DNA of 64,000 bases from Paracoccus sigandri (GCF_003709565.1 NZ_QNRC01000021.1:1-64000), one strand, 5' to 3'. Shown: positions 1 through 8,583, numbered from the stretch's first letter. Made by a program: numbers and translations. The notes: generated by a model from the letters alone, not told the origin.

Positions 1-2
1 CC

Positions 3-98
3 ACCTATGTCGAGATCTACACCGGCCAGGCACCCCAAAAACGCGAAATCGCAAGGTTCAACGCAGCCGTGAACAGAAAAGCAAATCCAAAAGCCTAA
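3..98 (+). CDS. 3' end of an unidentified CDS
   Basis: The window opens inside a reading frame that gives 31 residues before TAA at 96-98. The peptide is basic and polar (it contains YVEIYTGQ and NAAVNRKA) and reads like the C-terminus of a real protein; the other two frames do not. A recombinase or transposase tail is possible but cannot be shown from so little sequence. Confidence 0.35.
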   Translation, partial: TYVEIYTGQAPQKREIARFNAAVNRKANPKA

Positions 99-608
99 CA
101 GCACCAGAACCGAGAGCCAGAGAAGGCACGCCGGGTCCCATTTCGCGGGGGCCCGGATCGAATGGCCAGCCGCCGGAGGCCCGCGCCTTCATCACTGAAA
201 ATCGCGGCCTCGGGAATGCGCGGGACCAGGATCCGCGTCGTCTGCGCCGAACAGGCGGTGGTGCTGCCCGCTTCGGCGCTGCAATTCGTCGTGGTGCGTC
301 CGGCGGGGCCGTCCTTCTGCGCGGGCAAGCGGACCGTCCAGCAATTGCCGCAGAACCTGGCCTGAATGGAGCACCTAATCCCGCCCGGATCCCGGCAAGC
401 GCCGAGGGACAAGGACTTCTTGGTAGGATGTGCCCGTCCCGACCCAACGAGGCGCGAAGAATACCCTCAGCCACGTGCACCCTCATCGCGGCATGGCGGG
501 GCCAATTCAGGCTGGTGGCCTGGCCGAGAGGGAACGAAATGGCGGCGCGTCATGGATTTCCCCTGCCGAACCCGAGACTTATCGCGGTCGCCTGCACCCC
601 GCCCGGCC
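99..608. other. gap without a convincing gene
   Basis: About 510 bases. Open frames exist on both strands, but none has a ribosome binding site, family resemblance or natural amino-acid composition; they are rich in Arg, Pro and Gly as expected of non-coding high-GC DNA. It may hold decayed coding sequence. No tRNA fold was recognised. Confidence 0.5.
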
Positions 609-899
609 TCACCGGTTGCAGTCGATCCAGCGCGACAGCAGCTGCCGGTCGCGGAAACATTCGTCCGGGACCGTGCGCCGCTTGATGCGCGCCAGCCGTT
701 CCGCGAAGGCCACCTGCTTCGAGGTCGGCAGGCTGTTCGGCGCGGGCGTCATCTTCGCCTGGGCATCGATCCAGGCGCTGAGCGCCCGCCTGTCCTGCAG
801 CGCGTCCCATGGCAGGGGCGCGTGGTTCCTGACTGCCAGGGAGCGGGCATAGGCGATCTGGCGCGGCGTGGCGGGCAGCGCGATACTGGTGGATTCCAT
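609..899 (-). CDS. small protein with two tandem homologous repeats
   Basis: 96-residue hypothetical protein. The start is supported by a GGAGG about 9 bases upstream. The sequence is an internal duplication: residues about 9-45 (PTPRQIAYARSL ... ALSAWID) and about 56-92 (PTSKQVAFAERLA ... LLSRWID) align position by position, each giving a basic helix followed by an Arg/Asp-rich segment and a closing Trp-Ile-Asp. No enzyme motif, signal peptide or membrane segment is visible. The gene stands alone between an empty stretch and the GntR regulator. The function is unknown; a small nucleic-acid-binding or adaptor protein is only a guess from the charge pattern. Confidence 0.7.
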   Translation of the reverse strand: MESTSIALPATPRQIAYARSLAVRNHAPLPWDALQDRRALSAWIDAQAKMTPAPNSLPTSKQVAFAERLARIKRRTVPDECFRDRQLLSRWIDCNR

Positions 900-1091
900 C
901 TCGGACCTCCGTAGCTGACCATGCCCCGGATATAGAACAGATCGGGAACAAAATCAATCCCGGCCGTTTCGGACCAGAACAGGCTCGCGCCCGGCGGGAC
1001 TGCCGCGTCACGAATCGGCAGACCCCCGCGCAAGCCGAAGGATGCAGCGCGCCGCAGACCTGCGGGGGTCGCCGCGCAGGGGGTCACCGGG

Positions 1092-1850
1092 TCAGCGCAG
1101 ATCGACGCTGTAATGAAAACCCTCGCTGGTGCATGTGCTGATCCGCCATTCGACGGGCTGGTTTTCCAGCGAATAGGCAATGCGACTGATCTGCAGCACC
1201 GGGGCGCCGGGGGCGAGCGACAGGAGCTTCGCCTCCTGCGCGCTGGCCGCGACGGCCTTCAGCCGTTCGGTCGAGCGCATGATCACCACCCCGAAATTGA
1301 CCGCGAAAAGGCCGTAGAGGTTGTTCGGCAGCTCCATCCCCTGCAGCGCGCCGAAGATCCCCGCCGGAAGGATGACCGTCTCGACGATGGCGGGCAGCCC
1401 GCCGATCGAGCGGAGCCTTTCGATGCGGATCACCCGCGCGCCGGGATCGAGACCCAGAACCCGCCGCTCTTCCGCGCTGGCCGGGAAGGTGCCGGTCGAG
1501 AGGATGGTGCTGTCGGGAAACTTCCGCTCTCCCGCGTCGGGTTTCAGGCGGAAGAACTGGAACATGATGCGTTCGTCGTCGTGGCGGGCGACGAAGGTGC
1601 CGCGCCCCTGCTTGCGCACCACCAGGTTCTCGGCCGCCATCGCGTCCAGCGCCTTGCGCACCGTGCCCTGGCTGACGCCAAGCTCGGCGGCAAGCTGCAT
1701 CTCGCTTGGCAGGATGTCGCCGGGCGCCCAGACCCCGTCCACCAGCCGACGCAGCAGCTTCTCGCGCACCTGCACATAAAGCGGCCGCAGACCGAGGCCC
1801 GCCGTCTCGTCCGTCCTGGCTGTCGTCATGCCGTCCCGCCCGTTTTCCAT
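1092..1850 (-). CDS. GntR-family regulator, HutC/UTRA type
   Basis: 252-residue transcription factor. Residues about 22-90 form the GntR winged helix-turn-helix (LPSEMQLAAELGVSQGTVRK, then the wing GRGTF). Residues about 100-245 are a UTRA ligand-binding domain, as in HutC, FarR and PhnF. It diverges from tctC, the first gene of the sulfolactate locus, so it is the likely local regulator; the ligand would then be sulfolactate or a product (inference). A second in-frame ATG 18 bases downstream (MTTART) is also a plausible start, since it has GGGACGG just upstream. Candidate operators are the TATAAGACAT boxes at 1901-1910 and inside 7751-7770. Confidence 0.88.
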   Translation of the reverse strand: MENGRDGMTTARTDETAGLGLRPLYVQVREKLLRRLVDGVWAPGDILPSEMQLAAELGVSQGTVRKALDAMAAENLVVRKQGRGTFVARHDDERIMFQFFRLKPDAGERKFPDSTILSTGTFPASAEERRVLGLDPGARVIRIERLRSIGGLPAIVETVILPAGIFGALQGMELPNNLYGLFAVNFGVVIMRSTERLKAVAASAQEAKLLSLAPGAPVLQISRIAYSLENQPVEWRISTCTSEGFHYSVDLR

Positions 1851-1890
1851 CGCCCCAATCTACGCATATGCCGCAGCGGTGAGAAGAGGC

Positions 1891-1927
1891 TTGACTATTA
1901 TATAAGACATAAGATAGCTGTTATATG
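1891..1927. promoter_or_regulatory. AT-rich divergent promoter/operator region
   Basis: This is the only AT-rich stretch between the GntR gene and tctC. It holds TTGACT (1891-1896), TATAAGACAT (1901-1910) and a spaced inverted repeat ATATAA (1900-1905) / TTATAT (1921-1926). On the minus strand TATAAT is available as a -10 for the regulator. The TATAAGACAT core recurs in the palindrome upstream of suyA, which argues for one shared regulator. Confidence 0.55.
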
Positions 1928-2114
1928 ACCAAATCCCCGACCATCGCCGGGGCCATGCGTCTGACAAGCAGATCTTTCCCTTGAAAAACAGGGCGAAGGA
2001 CATGACCGGCATCGCGACCAGGGGAAGGCCGCGCGGCACGCATCGGGGGGATGCGCGGGGCCTGATCGGGAAGGGAATGCAGGGGTCGCAACCAAGGACA
2101 GAGGGGAGGAGAAC

Positions 2115-3095
2115 ATGAACCCACGGCTTCAATCCGCGACGCTGGCCCTGCTTGGTGCGGCCGCGCTGGCCGCGCCGGCCCTTGCCCAGGACTATCCTGC
2201 GCATCCGGTCACGATCGTCGTGCCCTTCTCGGCCGGCGGGCCGAGCGATACGGTGGCGCGGGTCATCGCCCATGCGATGGGGCGCGAGATGGGCCAGCAG
2301 GTCCTGGTGCAGAATGTCGGCGGCGCGGGCGGGACGCTGGGGGCGGCTCAGGTCGCGAATGCGGCGCCGGACGGATACAACCTCCTGGTCCATCATATCG
2401 CGATGGCGGTCTCGGACGCGCTCTACGCCAACCTGCTCTTTTCCCCGACCAAGGACTTCACGCCCATCGGCCTTGCCACCGACGCGCCGATGGTCATCAC
2501 CGGCCGGCCCGGACTGGCGGCCGACAGCATCGGCGAATTGCTGGAGCTGATCCGCGCGGAAGGCGCCGACATGACCATCGCCCATGGCGGCATCGGCGGC
2601 GCGGCGCATCTGTGCGGCATGTTGCTGCAAGAGGCCCTGGGGGTCGAGATGGTCACCATCCCCTATCAGGGCACCGGCCCGGCGATGACCGACCTGATGG
2701 GCGATCAGGTGGATGTCATGTGCGATCAGGCGACGACTACCGTCTCGCCGATCCGCAACGGCAGCATCAAGGCCTATGCGGTCACCTCGGATGAGCGCAT
2801 CGACAGCCTGCCCGACCTTCCCACCACGGCCGAGGCCGATCTTGCGGCGGTCCGGATCGGCGTGTGGCACGGCCTCTATGGCCCCGCGGGAATGGAGGAG
2901 GCGGTCGTCTCCAGGCTGGAGACCGCCTTGCAGGCGGCGATCCGGGATCCCGAGGTGATCGCGCGGCTGGCCGATATCGGCACGGTCCCGATGCCCGTCG
3001 ACGACGCCACCCCCGAGGCCCTGCGCGCGATGCTGGACAGGCAGATCGCCCTGTGGGAGCCGATCATCGAGCGCGCGGGCGTCTTCGCGCAATGA
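2115..3095 (+). CDS. TctC/Bug-family periplasmic solute receptor
   Basis: 326-residue extracytoplasmic binding protein of the tripartite tricarboxylate transporter (TTT) family. It has a cleavable signal peptide (about residues 1-24, ending ALAQ) followed by the family opening YPAHPVTIVVPFSAGGPSDT and the typical two-lobed body. SD: GGGGAGGAG before the ATG. It is the first gene of tctC-slcC-comC, so it probably delivers sulfolactate or a related sulfonate. The membrane partners TctA and TctB are not in this window; the receptor must use partners encoded elsewhere, or its transporter has been lost. Confidence 0.9.
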   Translation: MNPRLQSATLALLGAAALAAPALAQDYPAHPVTIVVPFSAGGPSDTVARVIAHAMGREMGQQVLVQNVGGAGGTLGAAQVANAAPDGYNLLVHHIAMAVSDALYANLLFSPTKDFTPIGLATDAPMVITGRPGLAADSIGELLELIRAEGADMTIAHGGIGGAAHLCGMLLQEALGVEMVTIPYQGTGPAMTDLMGDQVDVMCDQATTTVSPIRNGSIKAYAVTSDERIDSLPDLPTTAEADLAAVRIGVWHGLYGPAGMEEAVVSRLETALQAAIRDPEVIARLADIGTVPMPVDDATPEALRAMLDRQIALWEPIIERAGVFAQ

Positions 3096-3162
3096 CCGGC
3101 AGCCACCGGCCCGCAAGGGCGGTATCGTCGCAGCACCCGCGCCCCGGACGGAGGACACGAGC

Positions 3163-4107
3163 TTGAAGGCAGTCGTATCGGAATTCATGGAAGAGGATAT
3201 CCTGCGCGAGCAGCTGGCCGGGTGGGATATCCTCTATCGCCCGGATCTGGTCGAGGACCGGCAGGGGCTGCTGGCCGCGCTTGCCGATGCCGATGCGCTG
3301 ATCGTCCGCAACCGCACGCGGGTGGATGCGGAACTGCTGGCCCGCGCGCCCCGGCTTCGCGTGGTGGGCCGGCTGGGCGTGGGCCTGGACAATATCGACC
3401 TCGCCGCCTGCAAGGCCGCCGGGGTCGCGGTCTGCCCGGCGACCGGGGCGAATGACGTCTCGGTCGCGGAATATGTCATCGGCGCGGCGATGGTGCTGCT
3501 GCGGGGCACCTTCGCCATGCCCTCGCGGCTGGCCGGGGGCGACTGGGCGCGCAATGCGCTGATGAACGGGCGCGAGATGCAGGGCAAGCGGCTGGGGCTG
3601 GTCGGCTTCGGCTCGATCGCGCGGGAAACCGCGCTGCGCGGGCAGGCGATGGGGATGCGCGTCGCGGCGCACGATCCTTTCGTGGCGGCAGAGGATCCGG
3701 CATGGACGACGCCGCTCGGCCGCATCGAGCCGGCCGGCCTCGACCGGATCCTGCGGCAAAGCGACGTGATCTCGCTGCATGTTCCCCTGACGGACGCGAC
3801 CCGCCACCTGATCGGGCCCGAGGCCATCGCCGCCATGAAGGACGGCGCCATCCTGGTCAATGCCGCGCGCGGCGGGGTGGTGGACGAGGCGGCGCTGGCA
3901 CAGGCGCTGGCGGCGGGCCGGCTGGGCGGCGCGGCGCTGGACGTCTTCGAGACCGAGCCCCTGCCCGCCGATCAGGCCAGGGCCTTCGCGGACCTGCCCA
4001 ATGTCATCCTGACGCCGCATATCGCCGGGCTGAGCCGGGAATCGAACCGCCGCGTCTCGGAAGTGACCGTCGCCTCGGTGCGGGCGCATCTGGCAGGGGA
4101 GGCATGA
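3163..4107 (+). CDS. slcC: D-2-hydroxyacid dehydrogenase, probable (S)-sulfolactate dehydrogenase
   Basis: 314 residues, D-isomer-specific 2-hydroxyacid dehydrogenase fold. The Rossmann motif GLVGFGSIA is at about 145-153, and the catalytic triad is Arg236 (NAARGG), Glu265 (DVFETEP) and His286 (LTPHIAG). The start is TTG, fixed by a strong GGAGGA 9 bases upstream; no in-frame ATG fits. In Chromohalobacter, SlcC of this family oxidises (S)-sulfolactate to sulfopyruvate, and ComC then reduces it to the (R)-isomer that SuyAB cleaves. The assignment rests on the neighbouring comC and suyAB genes; without them the substrate could not be named. comC follows immediately. Confidence 0.8.
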   Translation: MKAVVSEFMEEDILREQLAGWDILYRPDLVEDRQGLLAALADADALIVRNRTRVDAELLARAPRLRVVGRLGVGLDNIDLAACKAAGVAVCPATGANDVSVAEYVIGAAMVLLRGTFAMPSRLAGGDWARNALMNGREMQGKRLGLVGFGSIARETALRGQAMGMRVAAHDPFVAAEDPAWTTPLGRIEPAGLDRILRQSDVISLHVPLTDATRHLIGPEAIAAMKDGAILVNAARGGVVDEAALAQALAAGRLGGAALDVFETEPLPADQARAFADLPNVILTPHIAGLSRESNRRVSEVTVASVRAHLAGEA

Positions 4108-5100
4108 ATGGCCAGGATCTCGCTTCATGACGCGCAGGACGTCGCCGGCGCCGCGCTGATCCGCAACGGCGCGGCGGGGCCGGTGGCGCAAAGCGTGGCG
4201 GGCGCGCTGGTGCGGGCCGATGCCGACGGCTTCAAGGGCCACGGGCTGGGGCGGCTGCCGTCCTATGTCGCGCAGCTGCGGGCCGGGAAGATCAACGCCT
4301 CGGCCAGGATCCGGCCGTCCCGGCCCCGGCCCGGCACCCTGCTGGTCGATGCCGATCACGGTTTCGCCTATCCGGCGCTGGACCTTGCCACTGGCGCACT
4401 GCCCGACATGGCGCGCAGCCAGGGCATCGCCTGCGCCGCCATCGCCCGTTCGCATCATTGCGGCGCGGCGGGCCTGTTCGCCGAGACCCTCGCCCGGCAG
4501 GGGCTGATCGCGCTGCTGTTCGCCAATACCCCCGCCGCGATGGCCCCCTGGGGCGGCAATCGCGCGGTCTTCGGCACCAACCCGATCGCCTTCGCCTGCC
4601 CCCGCGGCGCGCAGGATGATCCCATCGTCATCGACATGGCCCTGTCCAGGGTCGCGCGCGGCAACATCGCCGCGGCCGCCCGGCGGAACCAGGCGATCCC
4701 GCCGGACTGGGCCTTCGACAGCGACGGCCAGCCCACCACCGATGCGAAGCGCGCCCTGGAGGGCACCATGGCCCCGCTGGGGGACGCCAAGGGGATCGCG
4801 CTGGCGCTGATGGTCGAGCTGCTGGCGGCGGGCATGACCGGCTCGAACTATGCGGCCGAGGCGTCGTCCTTCCTGGATGCCGAGGGCCCGCCGCCCGGCA
4901 CCGGCCAGTTCCTCGTCGCCATCGACGCGACGGCATTCGCGCCCGATGCCACGGACCGCTTCGCCGCCCTGGCCCGGGCCATCGAGGGACAGGAGGGCGC
5001 AAGGCTGCCCGGCGCAAGGCGCTTCGCCATGCGCGCCGAGGCCGAAAGGCAGGGGATCGAACTGGGCGACGACCTGATGCGAGAGATCGCCGCGCTCTGA
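4108..5100 (+). CDS. comC: LDH2/MDH-family oxidoreductase, probable (R)-sulfolactate dehydrogenase
   Basis: 330 residues, NAD(P)-dependent malate/L-lactate/sulfolactate dehydrogenase family (not the classical Rossmann MDH). Family hallmarks are the N-terminal DGFKGHGLGRLPSY, the catalytic-His segment ARSHHCGAAG and the GTNPIAFACP loop. The ATG abuts the slcC stop codon, indicating translational coupling. ComC enzymes interconvert sulfopyruvate and (R)-sulfolactate; together with SlcC this would act as a sulfolactate racemising pair feeding SuyAB. It is slightly shorter than typical members, with a compact C-terminal third. A paralogue of the same fold at 56.1 kb serves the hydroxyproline locus. 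Confidence 0.8.
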   Translation: MARISLHDAQDVAGAALIRNGAAGPVAQSVAGALVRADADGFKGHGLGRLPSYVAQLRAGKINASARIRPSRPRPGTLLVDADHGFAYPALDLATGALPDMARSQGIACAAIARSHHCGAAGLFAETLARQGLIALLFANTPAAMAPWGGNRAVFGTNPIAFACPRGAQDDPIVIDMALSRVARGNIAAAARRNQAIPPDWAFDSDGQPTTDAKRALEGTMAPLGDAKGIALALMVELLAAGMTGSNYAAEASSFLDAEGPPPGTGQFLVAIDATAFAPDATDRFAALARAIEGQEGARLPGARRFAMRAEAERQGIELGDDLMREIAAL

Positions 5101-5132
5101 TCGCGGCACATGGGCGGCGGATCGGGACCTGC

Positions 5133-6125
5133 CTAGCCCATCAGGTGAACGCCGATCAGGACGAAGCCGGCCAGGAAGATGGTTTCCGCGACGATCAGGC
5201 CGACGGCGGTGCCGCCGACCGCCATCATCCGCACCAGCGAGGTCTTGATCCCGACCGCCGCGATGGCGGTCAGCAGCGCCCAACGGCTGAGTTCCTCGGC
5301 CGCATGGGCGACGAAGCCGGGAATGAGGCCGAACGAGTTCGCCGCCGCCAGCAGCAGGAAGCCGATGACGAAGCCGGGCAACAGGGGCGGGCGCCCGCCG
5401 CCCTCGGCGCCGGCCAGCCCGCGCGCGCGGATCGCCAGCGAAATGACCAGCACCACCGGGGCCAGCATCGCCACGCGGATCAGCTTGACGACGGTCGCGG
5501 CCTCGCCCGCCTCGGGACCGACCGAGAAGCCCGCCCCGACCACCTGCGCCACGTCATGGATCGTGCCGCCCAGGAAGACACCCGATTCCAGCGCCGAGAA
5601 GCCAAGCGTCGAGGACAGCGGCGGATAGGCGATCATCGCGACGGTGGACAGCACCGTGACGGCCATCACGGTGAAGGCCAGGTTGCGCTCGGACTTGTCG
5701 GTCCGGGGCAGGACGGCGGCGATCGCCATGGCCGCCGAGGCCCCGCAGATCGCGACCGCGCCCCCAGACAGCAGCGCCATCCACCAGCCGCGGCCGAAGA
5801 GGCGCGCGGCGAGCAGCGCGAACAGGATCGTCGCCACCACCCCGCCGATCACCAGCAGGACCATCGCGCCGCCCAGATCGGCCAGCATCCCGACCGAGAT
5901 CCGCGCGCCCAGAAGCGCGACCCCCAGCCGCAGCACCGCGCGCGCCGCATGGTCGACGCCGGCCTGGGTCCGGGTGCCATCCTCGGCCAGGAAGTTCAGC
6001 GCCAGCCCCAGAAGCAGCGCCATCAGCATCGCCGGCGCGCCGTAATGTTCCGACAGGAACTGCGCCGCGACCGCGACCAGGATCGAGACCGCAATGCCGG
6101 GGAAAAGTTCCGAGAGGCTTCGCAT
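5133..6125 (-). CDS. suyZ: YeiH/UPF0324-family membrane protein, putative sulfate or sulfite exporter
   Basis: 330 residues from the ATG with CGGAG 8 bases upstream; the open frame extends further 5' but that part is low-complexity and non-coding. About ten hydrophobic segments and the family motifs ALLSGGAVAICGASAAMA and GTIHDVAQVVGAG identify the YeiH (PF03601) family, often annotated as putative sulfate exporters because members sit beside sulfonate-lyase genes. The SuyZ name follows the exporter reported with suyAB in Paracoccus pantotrophus (from memory). It is the last gene of suyA-suyB-suyZ, where SuyAB releases sulfite that must be oxidised or exported. The transported ion is not shown by sequence. 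Confidence 0.85.
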   Translation of the reverse strand: MRSLSELFPGIAVSILVAVAAQFLSEHYGAPAMLMALLLGLALNFLAEDGTRTQAGVDHAARAVLRLGVALLGARISVGMLADLGGAMVLLVIGGVVATILFALLAARLFGRGWWMALLSGGAVAICGASAAMAIAAVLPRTDKSERNLAFTVMAVTVLSTVAMIAYPPLSSTLGFSALESGVFLGGTIHDVAQVVGAGFSVGPEAGEAATVVKLIRVAMLAPVVLVISLAIRARGLAGAEGGGRPPLLPGFVIGFLLLAAANSFGLIPGFVAHAAEELSRWALLTAIAAVGIKTSLVRMMAVGGTAVGLIVAETIFLAGFVLIGVHLMG

Positions 6126-6226
6126 CGCATTCTCCGGGGCCAGCACCGGCACCTTCAAGGCCCGGCGAACAGGGACGAACGGCCAGCCCCCGGATCGCGG
6201 GGCCGGCCGGCGGCGCAGTGCCGCGT

Positions 6227-7408
6227 TCAGGCGCTGCGATACAGCTTGGTCATCGAGAATTCGCGGTGTCCAAGCGCCTCGGCCGCCGTGGCGCGGCCAT
6301 TGGCGGTGCGCAGGATCATCTCGATCAGCGCGTCGCCGGCCTGGTCGATGGTCATCTCGCGCGTCAGCACCCCGGTCACGTCCACGTCGATATGTTCGGA
6401 CATGGTGCGCAGGGTGCGCGGATTGCCCGAGATCTTGATGACCGGCACGATCGGGTTGCCGACCACGTTGCCCTGCCCGGTCGGGAAGGTGTGGATGACA
6501 TAGCCGCCCGCCGCCATCAGCGTGACGCATTCCGCCGCCGCCGAGGAACTGTCCATGAAGTAAAGCCCCGGCCCCTTCGAGGGCGCCTCGGCCGGCCCCA
6601 TCGCGTCGATATAGGTCGAGCTTCGGCCGATCTTCTCCAGGTTCCCCAGCGCCTTTTCCTCGATCGTGGTCAGCCCGCCCAGGATGTTGCCCTTGGTGGG
6701 CTGGCTGTCGGACAGGTCGCTGGTCTTGAAGGCCTCGATCACCTCGTCCTGATAGGCCTGCCAGATCTTCCTGAACCTGGCCGCGGCCTCGGGATTGGCG
6801 GCGCGCTTCTCGCAGATATGCTCGGCCCCGGTGATTTCCGAGGTCTCGCCGAAGCAGCCATGGATCCCCAGCGGCAACAGCTTGTCATACATGTTGCCCA
6901 CCGTCGGGCAGGAGGACAGGCCGGTGGTCGTGTCGCTCTCGCCGCATTTGGTCGAGATCCACAGCTCCGAGACCGGGCAGTCCTCCTTCTGCAGCTCGGT
7001 CGCCCAGTGGACATATTCCTTGGCCTTCCAGCTGGCCTGGCGGATGGTCTCGAAATCGCCCTTCTGCTCGATCGAGAAGCCGGCGACGGGCTTGCCGGTC
7101 CTGGCGATGCCGTCGACGATGACCTGCGTCCATTCCGGCTCGATCCCGATCACCACCACGGCGGCGACATTGGGATTCGCGCCGGTGCCGATGATGGTGC
7201 GGAAATGCAGCTCCAGGTCCTCGCCGAACTGCAGGCGGCCATAGGCGTGCGGGATCGCCAGCGTGCCCTTGACGTTGTTCGCCACCGCCTCGCAGGCCGC
7301 GTTCGAGATGTCGTCGACCGGCAGGATCAGGACATGGTTGCGCACGCCGACGCGGCCGTTCTCGCGGCGCCACGCCCGGACGGTCGCATTGCTGAAATCA
7401 AGAGCCAT
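6227..7408 (-). CDS. suyB: UxaA-family lyase, (R)-3-sulfolactate sulfo-lyase large subunit
   Basis: 393 residues (about 42 kDa, the size reported for SuyB). It belongs to the altronate/galactarate dehydratase (UxaA C-terminal) family, with conserved cysteines in [20 protein letters not shown] and the glycine-rich [18 protein letters not shown]. SuyAB cleaves 3-sulfolactate to pyruvate and sulfite. The split into a large UxaA body and a separate small SAF protein (next gene upstream, 3-base spacing) is the SuyA/SuyB arrangement. An altronate or other sugar-acid dehydratase is the main alternative, but the YeiH exporter, slcC and comC in the same locus favour sulfolactate. Confidence 0.85.
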   Translation of the reverse strand: MALDFSNATVRAWRRENGRVGVRNHVLILPVDDISNAACEAVANNVKGTLAIPHAYGRLQFGEDLELHFRTIIGTGANPNVAAVVVIGIEPEWTQVIVDGIARTGKPVAGFSIEQKGDFETIRQASWKAKEYVHWATELQKEDCPVSELWISTKCGESDTTTGLSSCPTVGNMYDKLLPLGIHGCFGETSEITGAEHICEKRAANPEAAARFRKIWQAYQDEVIEAFKTSDLSDSQPTKGNILGGLTTIEEKALGNLEKIGRSSTYIDAMGPAEAPSKGPGLYFMDSSSAAAECVTLMAAGGYVIHTFPTGQGNVVGNPIVPVIKISGNPRTLRTMSEHIDVDVTGVLTREMTIDQAGDALIEMILRTANGRATAAEALGHREFSMTKLYRSA

Positions 7409-7411
7409 GGC

Positions 7412-7699
7412 TTACCACCGTTTGGTTTTGCAGTTGTGGGTATGGACGTGCTCGCCCACATCGGCGTCACCGACCATCCTGCCGATGTCCTCGCCGTATT
7501 TGACGACCGTGTCGCCGGCCTTCAGCGGCTTCAGCGCGACCTTGTGGCCGATCGGAATGTCGGCCTTCGCGGTCAGCCGGAAATCCGAATCGTCGGCGGT
7601 AACGACGCAAAGCATCTCGGTCCCCGCCGAAAGGTTCTCGACGACGACGACGCCGACATTGTCCTCGTGATCATGGACCAGAAGTTGTGGAATGCCCAA
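7412..7699 (-). CDS. suyA: SAF-domain small subunit of sulfolactate sulfo-lyase
   Basis: 95 residues. The start is TTG, chosen because a perfect AGGAGG lies 5 bases upstream; an ATG 45 bases further 5' lacks any such site. The protein opens GIPQLLVHDHEDNVGVVVV and has the SAF/UxaA N-terminal swivel composition (IPIGHKVALKPLKAGD, then KYGEDIGR). It is the partner of SuyB and the first gene of the suyA-suyB-suyZ unit. The short conserved His-rich tail (GEHVHTHNCK) is also seen in the N-terminal domain of altronate dehydratases. Confidence 0.85.
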   Translation of the reverse strand: MGIPQLLVHDHEDNVGVVVVENLSAGTEMLCVVTADDSDFRLTAKADIPIGHKVALKPLKAGDTVVKYGEDIGRMVGDADVGEHVHTHNCKTKRW

Positions 7700-7750
7700 G
7701 TGCTCCTCCTGTGCAAGGGTAGCATGAAACCCGTGGGCCGACATTTATCA

Positions 7751-7770
7751 TGTATAAGATGTCTTATACA
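7751..7770. promoter_or_regulatory. palindromic operator upstream of suyA
   Basis: TGTATAAGATGTCTTATACA: perfect 8-base arms TGTATAAG/CTTATACA around a 4-base centre, about 50 bases upstream of the suyA start. Size and symmetry suit a GntR/HutC-type dimer. The minus-strand reading contains TATAAGACAT, identical to 1901-1910 in front of tctC. Confidence 0.75.
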
Positions 7771-8006
7771 AGAATAATCTTGGAAGGCGCCGCGAGCGGT
7801 TCCGCCATGGGCCGTCCGGGGGTTTCTCGCACGGGGAAAAGATCGCGCGGGGGGCGGTCCCGCGCGCTAAGTTCCGGACAGCGACGGGCCGGACCTGTTC
7901 GTCGCTGTCCGGGACGCCGAGGGAAGCCAGGACCGCGCGTCGGGCCATGGCCGTGGCGGCCGCATGTCGGCCCGCAGCCGTCGCGCGGGCCTTTCGCAAG
8001 CAGCCT
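7771..8006. other. intergenic stretch, no gene seen
   Basis: Between the suyA operator and the left end of the IS remnant. It is high in GC, with short frames on both strands but no ribosome binding site or recognisable protein. Confidence 0.5.
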
Positions 8007-8583
8007 GGCATTGTTTCAAAACTCGGGGTTAAAGCGTGGTTTCCCGTTGCCCCGTTCACGTCACGCCACGCGCTGGATCTCGGCAGTGCCAACTGCGTTG
8101 AAGCGGTTCATGAACGCGATGCGGATGTGGACTTCGGCCGTCTGTCTGTCCGGGTCTCGCGAGGCGATCCGCTCGCCGAAGGCTTGAGGTCGAGCAGGTG
8201 AACGCCACAGGTTCGAGAGAACCTGCGAGGTCATCTTCGTCTCGATCCGACTTCGGATGTGATAGCCGGACCAGCGCTTCCAGTTGGCTCGCCCGCAGGA
8301 TGTCGTTGCGGGCACGGGCGGCGGGGCCGTCCTCCTTCCAGAAGCGTCCGTTCCTGCGGACGGGTATGACGGCCGCGCCGCCGCGATCCACGATTGCGGT
8401 GTGGCAACACCGGGTGTCGAAAGCGCCGTCGCCGGTCACGGTGCCGATCTGAAGCGCTTCGTTATAGCTCTTCCAGTTCGTCCTGCGGTAGCGGGCAGGC
8501 GCAGGTTTGCTCATGCAAGGGCCCTTAGCCTACCAAAGCGACCGCGTGAATCCCGCAGCAGACCCGAGTTCTGCAACAATGCC
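8007..8583 (-). mobile_element. IS5-type insertion sequence remnant with both terminal inverted repeats
   Basis: 577 bases bounded by imperfect inverted repeats: left GGCATTGTTTCAAAACTCGG (8007-8026), right (minus reading) GGCATTGTTGCAGAACTCGG, 18 of 20 matching. The interior encodes only the two ends of an IS5-family transposase. No target duplication is apparent at the flanks, so the ends may have been rearranged or have drifted. Confidence 0.75.
8061..8514 (-). pseudogene. internally deleted, frameshifted IS5-family transposase
   Basis: The N-terminus MSKPAPARYRRTNWKSYNEA is that of IS5/IS427-type transposases. It runs directly into the late catalytic-core region (GTVTGDGAFDTRCCHTAIVD, then VIPVRRNGRFWKE), so the central part with the first catalytic Asp is missing. 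The C-terminal part (GYHIRSRIETKM, then AFGERIASRDPDRQTAEVHI and MNRFNAVG) continues in a different frame, with a scrambled segment between. It cannot encode an active enzyme. Confidence 0.8.

Noticed and set aside
3064-5283. A 739-codon minus-strand open frame
   Set aside because: Lies antisense to slcC and comC, which have catalytic motifs and ribosome binding sites; the minus frame has none.
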